From an uncultured Roseburia sp. (GTDB taxonomy: Bacteria > Bacillota > Clostridia > Lachnospirales > Lachnospiraceae): DNA of 59,651 bases. Position 1 is the first letter of the stretch, and the number at the start of each line of letters is the position of its first letter. This document shows, in pieces, positions 33,782 through 42,798 of the stretch. The stretch lies in assembly GCA_934317215.1 (NCBI GenBank), contig CAKREH010000021.1, positions 1 through 59,651 of the forward strand, written 5' to 3'. The position numbers and the translations under genes are program-made. The notes below the pieces were generated by a model, which did not search any database, was not told the origin of the DNA, and worked only from the letters and a program-made list of their open reading frames with translations.

Positions 33782-33817
33782 TTCATGATAATAGGATGTT
33801 CACGGAGCGCGCATTCT
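33782..33817. repeat. 36-bp dispersed palindromic repeat, copy 1
   Basis: Matches 56149-56184 in 32 of 36 positions. Its core AATAGGATG...CATTCTATT can form a hairpin around TTCACGGAGCGCG. Both copies lie directly behind a rho-independent terminator. Confidence 0.75.
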
Positions 33818-33830
33818 ATTATTTGCTCTT

Positions 33831-34204
33831 GGACGAGATAAAAATTAAATATGGGCGAAATATATAGAAGATAGAGGTGATTTCATCCATTTTATCATAG
33901 AAATTCATTTAATATAGAAGAAAATGGGGAAAAAGGGATGAAATTTCATTATAATAGCCCACGAAAATCAAAAAGTCAGGGTGAAAACTGCAGAAATGAA
34001 AGAGTTTCGCCCAAAATGATAGAGGAAGAAGCTGAAAACAGGGAATAATGGGTGAAAGTGGCTTGAAAGATGGAAATTTAGCCCGTTCATCCGGTGGATG
34101 TTTGATATGGGGATACCAAAGTGAATGCCACTCAGAAATTTGCCGGAAGGATTTGAAAAAGCACTGTGTGATCAGTAAAAAAGTGTAATTAATTTTTGCA
34201 TTGC
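33831..34204. other. Non-coding stretch with GGGYGAAA motifs
   Basis: About 370 bp without a credible gene. GGGCGAAA (33853), GGGTGAAA (33979), TTTCGCCC (34005) and GGGTGAAA (34050) recur, together with related GGGATGAAA and TTCATCC strings. A similar set occurs at 59194-59423. Function unknown. Confidence 0.5.
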
Positions 34205-34242
34205 AATAAAAAATGGAAAACCTTGTAAATCAAAGTTTCCCA
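34205..34242 (-). terminator. Terminator of tRNA-Gly locus 3
   Basis: On the minus strand, GGAAACTTTG pairs with CAAGGTTTTCC around ATTTA, followed by ATTTTTTATT. Confidence 0.7.
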
Positions 34243-34255
34243 TTACTAAGAGAAG

Positions 34256-34328
34256 AGCGCGAGACGGGACTCGAACCCGCGGCCCCGACCTTGGCAAGGT
34301 CGTGCTCCACCAACTGAGCCACTCGCGC
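34256..34328 (-). tRNA. tRNA-Gly(GCC)
   Basis: Fourth copy in the window, 73 nt, same sequence as the others, anticodon GCC. Promoter, leader palindrome and terminator are also shared with the locus at 4.6 kb. Confidence 0.97.
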
Positions 34329-34348
34329 ACATAAAATTGTTTTGTATC

Positions 34349-34361
34349 TGTCTGCCAGACA
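34349..34361. repeat. Palindrome in tRNA-Gly leader
   Basis: TGTCTG-C-CAGACA lies between promoter and tRNA, homologous to 4708-4720. Confidence 0.5.
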
Positions 34362-34369
34362 CATTTGAT

Positions 34370-34398
34370 ATCATACTATGGGAAAAAGAATTTGTCAA
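34370..34398 (-). promoter_or_regulatory. Promoter of tRNA-Gly locus 3
   Basis: Minus-strand TTGACA, 17-bp spacer ending CCCATAG, TATGAT. Confidence 0.75.
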
Positions 34399-34452
34399 CA
34401 AATTTTTTAAAAAAGAATTAATAATATTCATCTATATATTAAATAGGAAAAA

Positions 34453-34461
34453 TGCTATAAT
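34453..34461 (+). promoter_or_regulatory. Extended -10 promoter of exporter operon
   Basis: TGC-TATAAT, an extended -10 element, lies 52 bp before the first adaptor gene. No good -35 box is visible, so an activator may be needed. Confidence 0.5.
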
Positions 34462-34512
34462 ACGGAATGTCTGAAATTTAGGATGCAGACATTGGACATT
34501 TAAGGAGGAACT

Positions 34513-36027
34513 ATGAAAAAGAAAAAAATAATTATCCCGGTCATAACCATTGCAGTGATTGGAGCAGTTGGAGGAACCGGTTATTATTATCGCGACAATG
34601 TTATGGATATGGCAGCGGAAGCAATCGATGTAGTTTCAGAGAAGATTCCGTTTTTGAAGTCAGGAAAATCAGATGATAAAGTGTATGTTGAAAAAGTCTC
34701 AAAGATTATGAATACATATACAGGAAACACCAACCGTTATAATGGTATTGTGGAATCCCAGGACAGTTATGAGGTGAATGTGGATTCTTCACGTACGATC
34801 AAAGAAATCCTTGTAAAGGTTGGGGATGAGGTAGAAGAGGGCCAGACACTTGTAACCTATGATACCAGCGATCTTGAAATGCAGGTGAAGCAGGCAAAAC
34901 TAGAACTCGAGGGAATCCAGAATGAGATTGACAGTTCTAATAAGAAAATTGCAACATTGACGGATGAGTTAAACAAGACTACAGATGAGGATGACCAGTT
35001 TTCACTTAAGACGGATATCCAGACGGAGGAAAACTCTATAGAGGAGAATAAACTTGACCTGGAAAGTAAGAATCTTGAGATATCCAAATATCAGGATCAG
35101 ATCAATGCATCCATGGTTGTCAGCAAAAGATCCGGTGTGGTAAAGGAAATCAATGAAAATGGTACGGACAGTAATGGCAACAATGCAGCGTTTATGACGA
35201 TTCTCCAGACAGGAGAATACCGCGTAAAGGGCAGTATTGACGAGCAGAATGTATGGATGATCTCCGATGGACAGACAGTCATCATACGTTCGAGGGTGGA
35301 TGAGAATCAGACATGGAATGGAACAATCTCAAAGATTGACACAGATAATGTGCAGAAAAGTGATGATGATTCCTCTTCAGACAGCAGTGTTTCTGCAACA
35401 AAATATCCGTTTTATGTGGAACTTCCGTCTGCAGAGGGATTGCTGTTAGGACAGCATGTATATGTTGAACTTGATGAGGGACAGGATGAGCAGAAAGAGG
35501 GAATCTGGCTGTATTCTAACTATGTTGTCCAGGATGATGGCGGTGCTTATGTATGGGCTGCAAATGATAAAAATCGTCTGGAAAAACGTTATGTCGAACT
35601 TGGCAAGTACGATGAAAACCTTGCGGAGTATGAGATTTTATCAGGTCTTGCACAAAATGACTATATCGCATGGCCGATGGAAGGTCTCTATGAGGGTGTG
35701 ACAACCGTGACGGATGTGAGTGAAGTTGATTACTCTTCTCCTCTTTATAATCAGGATGGTACAGAGATGCTTGATTATGGTACGGAGATGCTCTATGAAA
35801 ACGGAATGTACGATACAGAAATGATGATCAATGATGGCATGCAGAATTATACGGGTGGAAATATGATAGATGATTCTGATTACGATGATTCTGATTACGA
35901 TGATTCTGATTACGATGATTCCGATTATGATGATTCCAGTGATGATGATTCCGATTATGACGAATCAGACTATGATGACTCCGATGATAATGATTCCGGC
36001 TCTGATGATATGGAGGTAGGGGAATGA
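34513..36027 (+). CDS. MacA/HlyD-like membrane fusion adaptor with Asp-rich tail
   Basis: 504 aa. It has an N-terminal membrane anchor (about 5-24), a lipoyl-like half motif DSSRTIKEILVKVGDEVEEGQTLV (residues about 95-118), a coiled coil (about 125-200), the returning half of the lipoyl domain and a beta-barrel region. The last 55 residues are repeats of Asp-Ser-Asp-Tyr-Asp-like units, very acidic, encoded by 15-bp repeats at about 35874-36010. Such adaptors link an ABC exporter to the outside. AAGGAGG precedes the ATG; the stop overlaps the ATPase start (ATGA). Confidence 0.88.
   Translation: MKKKKIIIPVITIAVIGAVGGTGYYYRDNVMDMAAEAIDVVSEKIPFLKSGKSDDKVYVEKVSKIMNTYTGNTNRYNGIVESQDSYEVNVDSSRTIKEILVKVGDEVEEGQTLVTYDTSDLEMQVKQAKLELEGIQNEIDSSNKKIATLTDELNKTTDEDDQFSLKTDIQTEENSIEENKLDLESKNLEISKYQDQINASMVVSKRSGVVKEINENGTDSNGNNAAFMTILQTGEYRVKGSIDEQNVWMISDGQTVIIRSRVDENQTWNGTISKIDTDNVQKSDDDSSSDSSVSATKYPFYVELPSAEGLLLGQHVYVELDEGQDEQKEGIWLYSNYVVQDDGGAYVWAANDKNRLEKRYVELGKYDENLAEYEILSGLAQNDYIAWPMEGLYEGVTTVTDVSEVDYSSPLYNQDGTEMLDYGTEMLYENGMYDTEMMINDGMQNYTGGNMIDDSDYDDSDYDDSDYDDSDYDDSSDDDSDYDESDYDDSDDNDSGSDDMEVGE
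35874..36010 (+). repeat. 15-bp repeats encoding the DSDYD tail
   Basis: Units related to GATGATTCTGATTAC are repeated in frame, with the first ones nearly exact and the later ones diverged. Length changes would keep the frame. Confidence 0.85.
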
Positions 36028-36713
36028 TACTGAATCTGCAGAATATTTACAAGGACTACCAGCAGGATAAGCTGGTGGTTCCGGTATTAAAAGATGTCTG
36101 CCTTACCGTGGAAGAAGGAGAGTATGTTGCGATCATGGGACCATCCGGTTCCGGAAAAACAACACTTATGAATATTATCGGATGTTTAGACAGGCCGACA
36201 CGTGGAACCTATGAGCTGGCGGGAGAAGATGTCTTAAAGTTAAAGGATAGGGAGCTGTCAGATTTAAGACTGCGCAGTATTGGGTTTGTATTTCAGAGTT
36301 TTCATCTGATGCCGCGGGAAACGGCAGCGGAAAATGTATCACTGCCGCTCAGTTACGCCGGTGTGAAAAAAAAGGAGCGCAGGGAACGTGCAATAAAGGC
36401 ATTGGAACGCGTTGGACTTGGTGACAGAGTGGACTTTCGGCCGACGCAGCTTTCAGGCGGACAAAAGCAGAGAGTTGCGATTGCGCGGGCAATGGTCAAT
36501 AATCCGAAGATTTTACTCGCGGATGAGCCAACCGGAGCACTCGATTCCAAGTCTGGAGAGCAGATCATGGAATTATTTGAAAAACTCAATGAAGAGGGTG
36601 TTACGATCGTTATGATCACGCATGATCCGCATATTGCGTCAAATGCAAAACGTATGGTAAGAATCATTGACGGGGAGATTTATGAGGGCGATGAAAAGGA
36701 GGACGAATCATGA
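36024..36713 (+). CDS. ABC transporter ATPase (MacB/LolD type)
   Basis: 229 aa. Walker A is GPSGSGKTT (about 38-46), the Q-loop FVFQSFHLM, the signature LSGGQKQRVAIARA, Walker B ILLADEPTGALD and the switch His in MITHD. The family powers MacB-type mechanotransmission exporters. It overlaps the first adaptor by 4 bp and the second adaptor by 4 bp, so all genes are translationally coupled. Confidence 0.95.
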   Translation: MILNLQNIYKDYQQDKLVVPVLKDVCLTVEEGEYVAIMGPSGSGKTTLMNIIGCLDRPTRGTYELAGEDVLKLKDRELSDLRLRSIGFVFQSFHLMPRETAAENVSLPLSYAGVKKKERRERAIKALERVGLGDRVDFRPTQLSGGQKQRVAIARAMVNNPKILLADEPTGALDSKSGEQIMELFEKLNEEGVTIVMITHDPHIASNAKRMVRIIDGEIYEGDEKEDES

Positions 36714-38464
36714 AATTAAAGAAAGTAATCGCAGTCATTGTCACGTTTGCCGTCATTATTGGTGCAGCCGCTGGAGGAATTTATGGTTATAAGTCCTATC
36801 AGAAAAAAAATCTCGTGGCAGCAGTGCAGTCCGTTTCAAGTTTAAACTACGGATACTATGGAGATTCAGAGACGAGCTACGGGGTCGTGACAAATGATTC
36901 TTCCCAGGAAGTATATTTAGATGATTCCAACAAAGTAGAAGAAGTTTTTGTTTCAAAGGGAGATACGGTAAAGGAGGGAGATCCGCTGCTGCAATATGAT
37001 ACATCGGAAGCAGAAATCGATATCCAGCGGAAAAATCTTGATATTAGTACAACGGAGAACAGTCTTGCAAAGGCACAGCGTGCACTTGAGACATTAAAAA
37101 ATACAAAACCGGTTGATAAGACAAGACCGTCTACTGCAAACAGTGCATCCACGTACATAAATAAAAAGCTTCAGGAGTTAGAACGGCAGGAGAAATATAT
37201 AGAGTCATTGCCGGAAAAGGATTCGAAGGACAGCCGTATCTATAATTATGTGACAGAAGATTCAGAGCCTTATAATAAAGATACTGCAGATGGAACAAGG
37301 GAGAATCCTTATATCTATTATTGTAATAAAGATGTTTATGTATATGGCAGCTTTTATAATTCCCTGCGTCCAAAGAAAAAGTCGGATGGAACCTATACAG
37401 ATGGAAAATATGTGAAGTTTATCATCTGTAAAAAGGACAGCGATGGGAAAATGATGTTCGAGAGCATAGAAACCGGAGATGAAGTGGTGGATGACAGTAC
37501 CGAGTCAGATGGGGATATCAAAGAAGTTACGGTACAGCGTTATGAACCAGTCGCAGATGACAGTATCTCTCCGAATGTGAAAGATGTCGATGGCAGTACA
37601 ATGCCGATGAATTATGATGACAGCCGTATGTGGTATGTTTTTTCGGGAGAGGAAGTTGGAAAAAGCCTTCAGGATCTTTTAGATGAGCTTGAGAATGAGG
37701 ATACATGGGAAGAAGATGACTGGGAAGAGCCGGAAGGATACACGGAAAAGGAACTTGCCGAGGCAATCAATGACAAAGAAACAGAAGTAAAGAAGCTCGA
37801 TATACAGCTTCGCAAATTAAAACTGGAACTGGAAACTTTACAGGACAGTATCAAAGACGGCGTTGTTTATGCAAAGCTGGATGGTGTTGTAAAATCCGTG
37901 GGAAGTCCGGATCAGAACCAGAGTGACGGGGATGCATTCATAATCGTGACCGGGGATGACGGACTGTATGTAAGCGGTACGATCAGTGAGCTTTTGCTGG
38001 ACGAGGTAAAACCGGGAACGGTTGTGACTGCCAATTCGTGGGAGTCTGGAATGACGTTTGAGGCAACGGTAACAAGTATATCGGATTATCCGGTTTCCGG
38101 CAATTCCTGGGGAGAAGGAAATCCGAATGTTTCTTATTATCAGTATACGGCATATATGGAGGACAGTTCTGCACTGAAAAATGGAGAATATGTAGATCTT
38201 TCCATTAAGACAAACCAGTCTGAGACAGGCGGGATTTATCTTGATAAGGCATATGTGAGACAGGAAGATGGAAAATCATATGTTATGAAGGCAGATGAGA
38301 ATAACCAGCTGAAAAAACAGTATGTGGTAACCGGAAAAACAGTATACGGATCTGCAATTGAGATCAAGTCCGGACTGACAGAGGATGACAAGATCGCGTT
38401 CCCTTATGGAAAAACAGCAGTCGAGGGAGCAGCAGTGACAGAGGATGAAGACATTGAATATTAA
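36710..38464 (+). CDS. Second membrane fusion adaptor
   Basis: 584 aa. It has an N-terminal anchor (about 5-26), the split lipoyl motif NKVEEVFVSKGDTVKEGDPLLQYDTS, coiled-coil arms around residues 105-170 and 345-385, and the second lipoyl half KDGVVYAKLDGVVKSVG. Between the coiled-coil arms is an unusual inserted region of about 170 residues (rich in Tyr, Asp, Lys) not seen in ordinary MacA. AAGGAGG precedes the ATG. Two adaptors in one operon, of different size, suggest a mixed or nested assembly. Confidence 0.85.
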   Translation: MKLKKVIAVIVTFAVIIGAAAGGIYGYKSYQKKNLVAAVQSVSSLNYGYYGDSETSYGVVTNDSSQEVYLDDSNKVEEVFVSKGDTVKEGDPLLQYDTSEAEIDIQRKNLDISTTENSLAKAQRALETLKNTKPVDKTRPSTANSASTYINKKLQELERQEKYIESLPEKDSKDSRIYNYVTEDSEPYNKDTADGTRENPYIYYCNKDVYVYGSFYNSLRPKKKSDGTYTDGKYVKFIICKKDSDGKMMFESIETGDEVVDDSTESDGDIKEVTVQRYEPVADDSISPNVKDVDGSTMPMNYDDSRMWYVFSGEEVGKSLQDLLDELENEDTWEEDDWEEPEGYTEKELAEAINDKETEVKKLDIQLRKLKLELETLQDSIKDGVVYAKLDGVVKSVGSPDQNQSDGDAFIIVTGDDGLYVSGTISELLLDEVKPGTVVTANSWESGMTFEATVTSISDYPVSGNSWGEGNPNVSYYQYTAYMEDSSALKNGEYVDLSIKTNQSETGGIYLDKAYVRQEDGKSYVMKADENNQLKKQYVVTGKTVYGSAIEIKSGLTEDDKIAFPYGKTAVEGAAVTEDEDIEY

Positions 38465-38478
38465 TCGGGAGGAACAGG

Positions 38479-39732
38479 ATGTTTGAGAATATAAGATTAT
38501 CTTTTCAGGGAATCTGGTCCCACAAGATGCGTTCCTTTCTGACCATGCTTGGAATTATCATCGGTATCGCAGCGATCATCGCAATCGTATCGACGATCAA
38601 AGGAACGAATGAACAGATCAAAGAAAACCTGATCGGTTCTGGTGAGAATACGGTGGAAGTATCTCTTTATCAGGGCGAATGGGAATACGAGATGGACTAC
38701 AACGGAGTGCCGCAGGGAGTACCGCTTGTGTCGGATGAAGTCATGAGTGATATCAAAGACCTTGATCATGTAGTGAATGCATCTGCATATTTGAGCAGAC
38801 AGGACTACAGCGGTGTGTATCATTTAAATACCGCATTCTCCGGCGGGTATGTGCGGGGGATTGATAACAGCTATTTTGATACCTGCAACTACATTATGAA
38901 AGAGGGACGTGCTTTTACGGATGAAGATTTCAAAAAGTATAAGAAAGTTGCTATTTTGGACACGGATTCTGCAAATGCATTGTTTCAGGGAGAAGATCCG
39001 GTAGGAAATACGATCGAGATCCAGAAGGAACCGTATACGGTGATCGGAATTGTAACCAAGGCGAAGATGTTTGAGCCGGTGATCAAATCCATTGATGATT
39101 ATTATACCTATGCGCAGGATACGGCAGGCTCTATTTATATTCCGAATACGACCTGGCCGATCATCTATCAGTATGATGAGCCACAGAATGTTGTGATCCG
39201 TGTGGACAGTACTGATAATATGACCTCTGCGGGAAAGGCATGTGCGGATGTGCTTAACGCTTACCTGTCACCGAAAGATGATACGATCAAGTACAAGGCA
39301 AAAGACCTGTTAGAGCAGGCACAGCAGATCCAGGAACTCAGTAGTTCCACCAATACGATGCTGATCTGGATCGCGGGAATTTCCCTGATCGTCGGCGGTA
39401 TCGGTGTTATGAATATTATGCTGGTATCGGTTACGGAACGTACACAGGAGATCGGATTAAAGAAGGCGATCGGCGCAAGAAAGTCAAAGATCCTGAATCA
39501 GTTTTTGACGGAGGCAGCCGTGCTCACAAGTTTAGGAGGTATACTTGGCGTTATAGTCGGTATCATATTAGCGGAGATCATTTCCTATGTGACAACGATG
39601 CCGGTTGCAATCAGTGTTCCGGCGGCGATCGGTTCCGTACTGTTTTCCATGGTGATCGGTATCGTATTCGGAGTTTTCCCGTCTTATAAGGCGGCAAATT
39701 TAAACCCGATCGATGCGCTGCGTCATGAGTAA
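38479..39732 (+). CDS. MacB-type ABC transporter permease
   Basis: 417 aa with a first membrane helix (about 18-40), an extracytoplasmic MacB_PCD-like domain (about 45-280), and three C-terminal helices of the FtsX fold. The segment VGGIGVMNIMLVSVTERTQEIG, then KKAIGARKSKIL is diagnostic, as is a final NLNPIDALRHE. The substrate may be a peptide, a toxin or a lipid-like compound; no precursor gene is visible nearby. GGGAGG precedes the ATG. Confidence 0.94.
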   Translation: MFENIRLSFQGIWSHKMRSFLTMLGIIIGIAAIIAIVSTIKGTNEQIKENLIGSGENTVEVSLYQGEWEYEMDYNGVPQGVPLVSDEVMSDIKDLDHVVNASAYLSRQDYSGVYHLNTAFSGGYVRGIDNSYFDTCNYIMKEGRAFTDEDFKKYKKVAILDTDSANALFQGEDPVGNTIEIQKEPYTVIGIVTKAKMFEPVIKSIDDYYTYAQDTAGSIYIPNTTWPIIYQYDEPQNVVIRVDSTDNMTSAGKACADVLNAYLSPKDDTIKYKAKDLLEQAQQIQELSSSTNTMLIWIAGISLIVGGIGVMNIMLVSVTERTQEIGLKKAIGARKSKILNQFLTEAAVLTSLGGILGVIVGIILAEIISYVTTMPVAISVPAAIGSVLFSMVIGIVFGVFPSYKAANLNPIDALRHE

Positions 39733-39785
39733 GTATTGAGGCGGCGTGCACCTGAAATTTGTGCAGACATGAAATGGAGTTGAAT

Positions 39786-40961
39786 GTGAAAAAAATCGTG
39801 ATGTTTGAAGGCGGCGTGGAGACGCTCGCATATTTTTCAAAACAGATGGCAGACCAGTTTGTAAAAATGGGATATGCAGTGTTTTTCTACGATCTGAAAG
39901 ATGAAAAGGGAAGTGCAAAAAGACTGCGGAAATTCATCAAACCCGGCGAAACCGTGATGATCACTTTCAATTTTCAGGGACTTGAAAAGGAAAACGGCAT
40001 TTACAGCGAAAAAAACGGTTATGTCTGGGATGAGTATAAGATTCCGTGTTATAACATTGCGGCGGATCATCCTTATTATTATGATAACCGTCTGCGTGAT
40101 CTGCCGTCAGGATATCATCACATTAGTATCGATAGAAAACAGGAAGCATATTTCTTAAAATATTATCCCGGATATCAAAGTTCGGGATTTCTTCCATTAG
40201 CGGGGACAGGGCTTGACGGGGCACTTAAAGTGCCTTATGAAAAACGGAATATCGATGTGGTCATGACCGGAAATTATACCCATCCATCTTTTTTTGAACA
40301 GCATATCAACTGGATCAATGATGAGTATGCGGCGTTTTACCGTGGCATCATTGAGGAATTATTGGAAAAGACGGATCAGACGGTTGAGGAGGTGGCACTG
40401 CGCCACTGCGAACGTGAGATGGGAAAAGTTGCACCGGATGACTTCAGGCTTGTGATGCATAAGATGATCTTTATTGACCTGTATGTGCGCAATTACTGGC
40501 GCGGACTGGTCATAAAGACACTGGCAGAGGCGGGGATTACCGTGGATGTCATTGGAAAAGGCTGGGAGGAACTTGACTGTCTGGCAATGCAGAATGTGAG
40601 GATCCATCCGCAGACTGATTCCAGGACCTGCTTAGAGCAGCTTTCCCATGCAAAGATCTCGGTCAACGTGATGCCGTGGTTTAAGGACGGCGCGCACGAC
40701 AGAGTGTTTAATTCCATTTTAAACGGAGCAGTCTGTGTCTCAGATACCAGCCGGTATCTTGGGGAAGAGTTAAAAGAGGGCGAGGGTGTCTCCTATTATG
40801 ATCTGAAGCAGTTAGAGCAGCTCCCGGTAAAAGTCAAAGACCTGCTGGCAGATGAGAAGCTGATGAAAGATATTGTCATGCGTGGAGTCAAAAAGACCGC
40901 AGAGAAGCATACCTGGGCACAGCGGGCAAAGGTACTTGAAGAAAAAATCAGGGTATATTAG
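39786..40961 (+). CDS. CgeB-like glycosyltransferase
   Basis: 391 aa. The GTG at 39786 was chosen because GGAG lies 6 nt upstream; an ATG at 39774 overlaps that site. The C-terminal third carries the glycosyltransferase-4-like sugar-nucleotide motif INVMPWFKDGAHDRVFNSILNGAVCVSDTSRYLGEEL in pieces such as HDRVFNSILNGAV. The N-terminal half is like the DUF3880/CgeB group, linked to spore coat or surface glycosylation. The acceptor is unknown. It follows the exporter operon by 53 bp. Confidence 0.78.
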   Translation: MKKIVMFEGGVETLAYFSKQMADQFVKMGYAVFFYDLKDEKGSAKRLRKFIKPGETVMITFNFQGLEKENGIYSEKNGYVWDEYKIPCYNIAADHPYYYDNRLRDLPSGYHHISIDRKQEAYFLKYYPGYQSSGFLPLAGTGLDGALKVPYEKRNIDVVMTGNYTHPSFFEQHINWINDEYAAFYRGIIEELLEKTDQTVEEVALRHCEREMGKVAPDDFRLVMHKMIFIDLYVRNYWRGLVIKTLAEAGITVDVIGKGWEELDCLAMQNVRIHPQTDSRTCLEQLSHAKISVNVMPWFKDGAHDRVFNSILNGAVCVSDTSRYLGEELKEGEGVSYYDLKQLEQLPVKVKDLLADEKLMKDIVMRGVKKTAEKHTWAQRAKVLEEKIRVY

Positions 40962-40963
40962 GC

Positions 40964-40992
40964 TTGCAATACGGAAATAATGAGTGTATAAT
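40964..40992 (+). promoter_or_regulatory. Promoter of serS
   Basis: -35 TTGCAA, 17-bp spacer, -10 TATAAT. It begins right after the stop codon of the glycosyltransferase gene. Confidence 0.8.
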
Positions 40993-40998
40993 AACGTC

Positions 40999-41268
40999 AG
41001 AATTTGGCAGTGATGGAAGCTGCGGCAGCAGGACTGTTTCAGAGAGCCGGTGGATGGTGAGAACCGGTACGGGAAAATGCCTTTCCACTTCCGGAGTCAG
41101 TGATGAAAGTCACGGGGTCGTATCCCATAGCATACGAATTGAGAGGTCATTGCAAAAGAGATTTTAGATAAGAATGATGCAGTGACAAGATGGGTGGCAA
41201 CGCGGAAGAGTGATTTTTAGCCTTTCGTCCCATGTGCAGGATGGCACACAGGGCGGAAGGCTTTTTGT
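40999..41268 (+). promoter_or_regulatory. T-box leader of serS
   Basis: The T-box sequence TGGGTGGCAACGCGG (41191-41205) is present. Upstream lie the large stem I and smaller stems; a TCC triplet at 41090-41092 followed by G could be the specifier for serine, which is tentative. The terminator stem is AGCCTTTCGTCCC (41219-41231) paired with GGGCGGAAGGCT (41251-41262) and a T-run. Uncharged tRNA-Ser should favour the antiterminator and allow serS expression. Confidence 0.93.
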
Positions 41269-41360
41269 GTTATCAGAAAAATGCCAGGCAGAGATCTTTT
41301 GTCCGGCAAAATCAGAAATTTACAAAAAGAAGCGGAAGATTCCGCAGAAAGAGGAGAAAG

Positions 41361-42650
41361 ATGATCGATTTAAAATTTTTAAGAGAGAATCCGGAAGTTG
41401 TAAAACAGAATATTAAAAATAAGTTTCAGGATCACAAACTTCCATTAGTAGATGAGGTAATTGAACTTGATGCAAAGGCAAGAGCCGTACAGCAGGAAGC
41501 AGATGATCTGCGTGCGAGCAGAAATAAACTGTCCAAACAGATCGGGCAGCTGATGGGACAGGGCAAAAAAGATGAGGCAGAGGCAGTAAAAGCACAGGTA
41601 AGCGCCAATGCAGCGCGCCTTGCAGAGTTAGAGGAACAGGAAAAAGAACTGCAGGAAAAAGTAACCAAAATCATGATGACGATCCCGAATATCATCGATC
41701 CGTCCGTACCGATCGGAAAAGATGACAGCTGCAACGTAGAGATCGAAAAATTTGGCGATCCGGTTGTACCGGATTTCGAGATTCCATATCACACAGAGAT
41801 CATGGAACGTTTCAATGGTATCGATCTTGATGCAGCAGGAAAAGTTGCAGGAAATGGTTTCTATTACCTGATGGGCGATATCGCACGTCTTCATTCTGCA
41901 GTGATCTCCTATGCGCGTGATTTCATGATCGACCGTGGATTTACTTATGTCATCCCGCCGTTTATGATCCGAAGCAACGTTGTGACTGGCGTTATGAGCT
42001 TTGACGAGATGGATGCCATGATGTACAAGATCGAGGGCGAGGATCTTTACCTGATCGGTACTTCCGAGCATTCCATGATCGGTAAATTCATCGACACGAT
42101 CAATGACGAAGAGAAACTTCCATATACACTGACTTCCTACTCTCCGTGTTTCCGTAAAGAGAAAGGTGCACATGGTATCGAGGAGCGTGGCGTATACCGT
42201 ATTCACCAGTTCGAAAAACAGGAGATGATCGTTGTCTGCAGACCGGAAGAATCTAAGATGTGGTATGATAAATTATGGCAGAACACCGTAGACTTATTCC
42301 GCAGCCTTGATATCCCGGTTCGTACTTTAGAGTGCTGCTCCGGTGACCTTGCTGACTTAAAGGTAAAATCCTGTGACGTTGAGGCATGGTCTCCAAGACA
42401 GAAAAAATACTTTGAGGTTGGAAGCTGCTCGAACTTAGGAGATGCACAGGCAAGACGTTTAAAGATCCGTGTGAAAGGTTCCGATGGAAACAAATATTTT
42501 GCACACACCTTAAACAACACCGTTGTTGCACCACCTAGAATGTTGATCGCATTTTTAGAGAATAACTTAAATGAAGACGGAAGCGTCAATGTACCGAAGG
42601 CATTACAGCCATACATGGGCGGAAAAGAGAAACTTGTTCCTTTGAAATAA
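41361..42650 (+). CDS. serS: Seryl-tRNA synthetase
   Basis: 429 aa, standard length. The start MIDLKFLRENPEVVKQNI is typical; GAGGAGAAAG precedes the ATG. The N-terminal coiled-coil arm (about 30-105) contacts the long arm of tRNA-Ser. The class II catalytic core has motif 2 CFRKEKGAHGIEERGVYRIHQFEK in part and motif 3 near NNTVVAPPRMLIAFLEN. It charges tRNA-Ser with serine using ATP. Controlled by the T-box upstream. Confidence 0.97.
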   Translation: MIDLKFLRENPEVVKQNIKNKFQDHKLPLVDEVIELDAKARAVQQEADDLRASRNKLSKQIGQLMGQGKKDEAEAVKAQVSANAARLAELEEQEKELQEKVTKIMMTIPNIIDPSVPIGKDDSCNVEIEKFGDPVVPDFEIPYHTEIMERFNGIDLDAAGKVAGNGFYYLMGDIARLHSAVISYARDFMIDRGFTYVIPPFMIRSNVVTGVMSFDEMDAMMYKIEGEDLYLIGTSEHSMIGKFIDTINDEEKLPYTLTSYSPCFRKEKGAHGIEERGVYRIHQFEKQEMIVVCRPEESKMWYDKLWQNTVDLFRSLDIPVRTLECCSGDLADLKVKSCDVEAWSPRQKKYFEVGSCSNLGDAQARRLKIRVKGSDGNKYFAHTLNNTVVAPPRMLIAFLENNLNEDGSVNVPKALQPYMGGKEKLVPLK

Positions 42651-42706
42651 GAAGAAACAGCTATGTGAATGAGATTCTGAAACAGTGAAAAATATAAGTT
42701 ATAACA

Positions 42707-42747
42707 AAAGAAGTGTATGTCCGATGATTCAGGGCATACACTTCTTT
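42707..42747. terminator. Terminator between serS and cyclophilin
   Basis: AAAGAAGTGTATGTCC pairs with GGGCATACACTTCTTT around a 9-nt loop between the convergent genes. The U-tract is short on the plus strand. Confidence 0.7.
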
Positions 42748-42798
42748 GCTTATGACGACAAATTTGCAGTAAAGCGAGTCGCCTGTTTCATAATCAGA

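Noticed and set aside
35874..36010. Regular 15-bp repeats considered as an intergenic repeat array
   Set aside because: They are in frame within the adaptor gene and encode its acidic tail.
40964..41167. Short plus-strand frame in the serS leader
   Set aside because: It overlaps the promoter and T-box stem I; no ribosome binding site.
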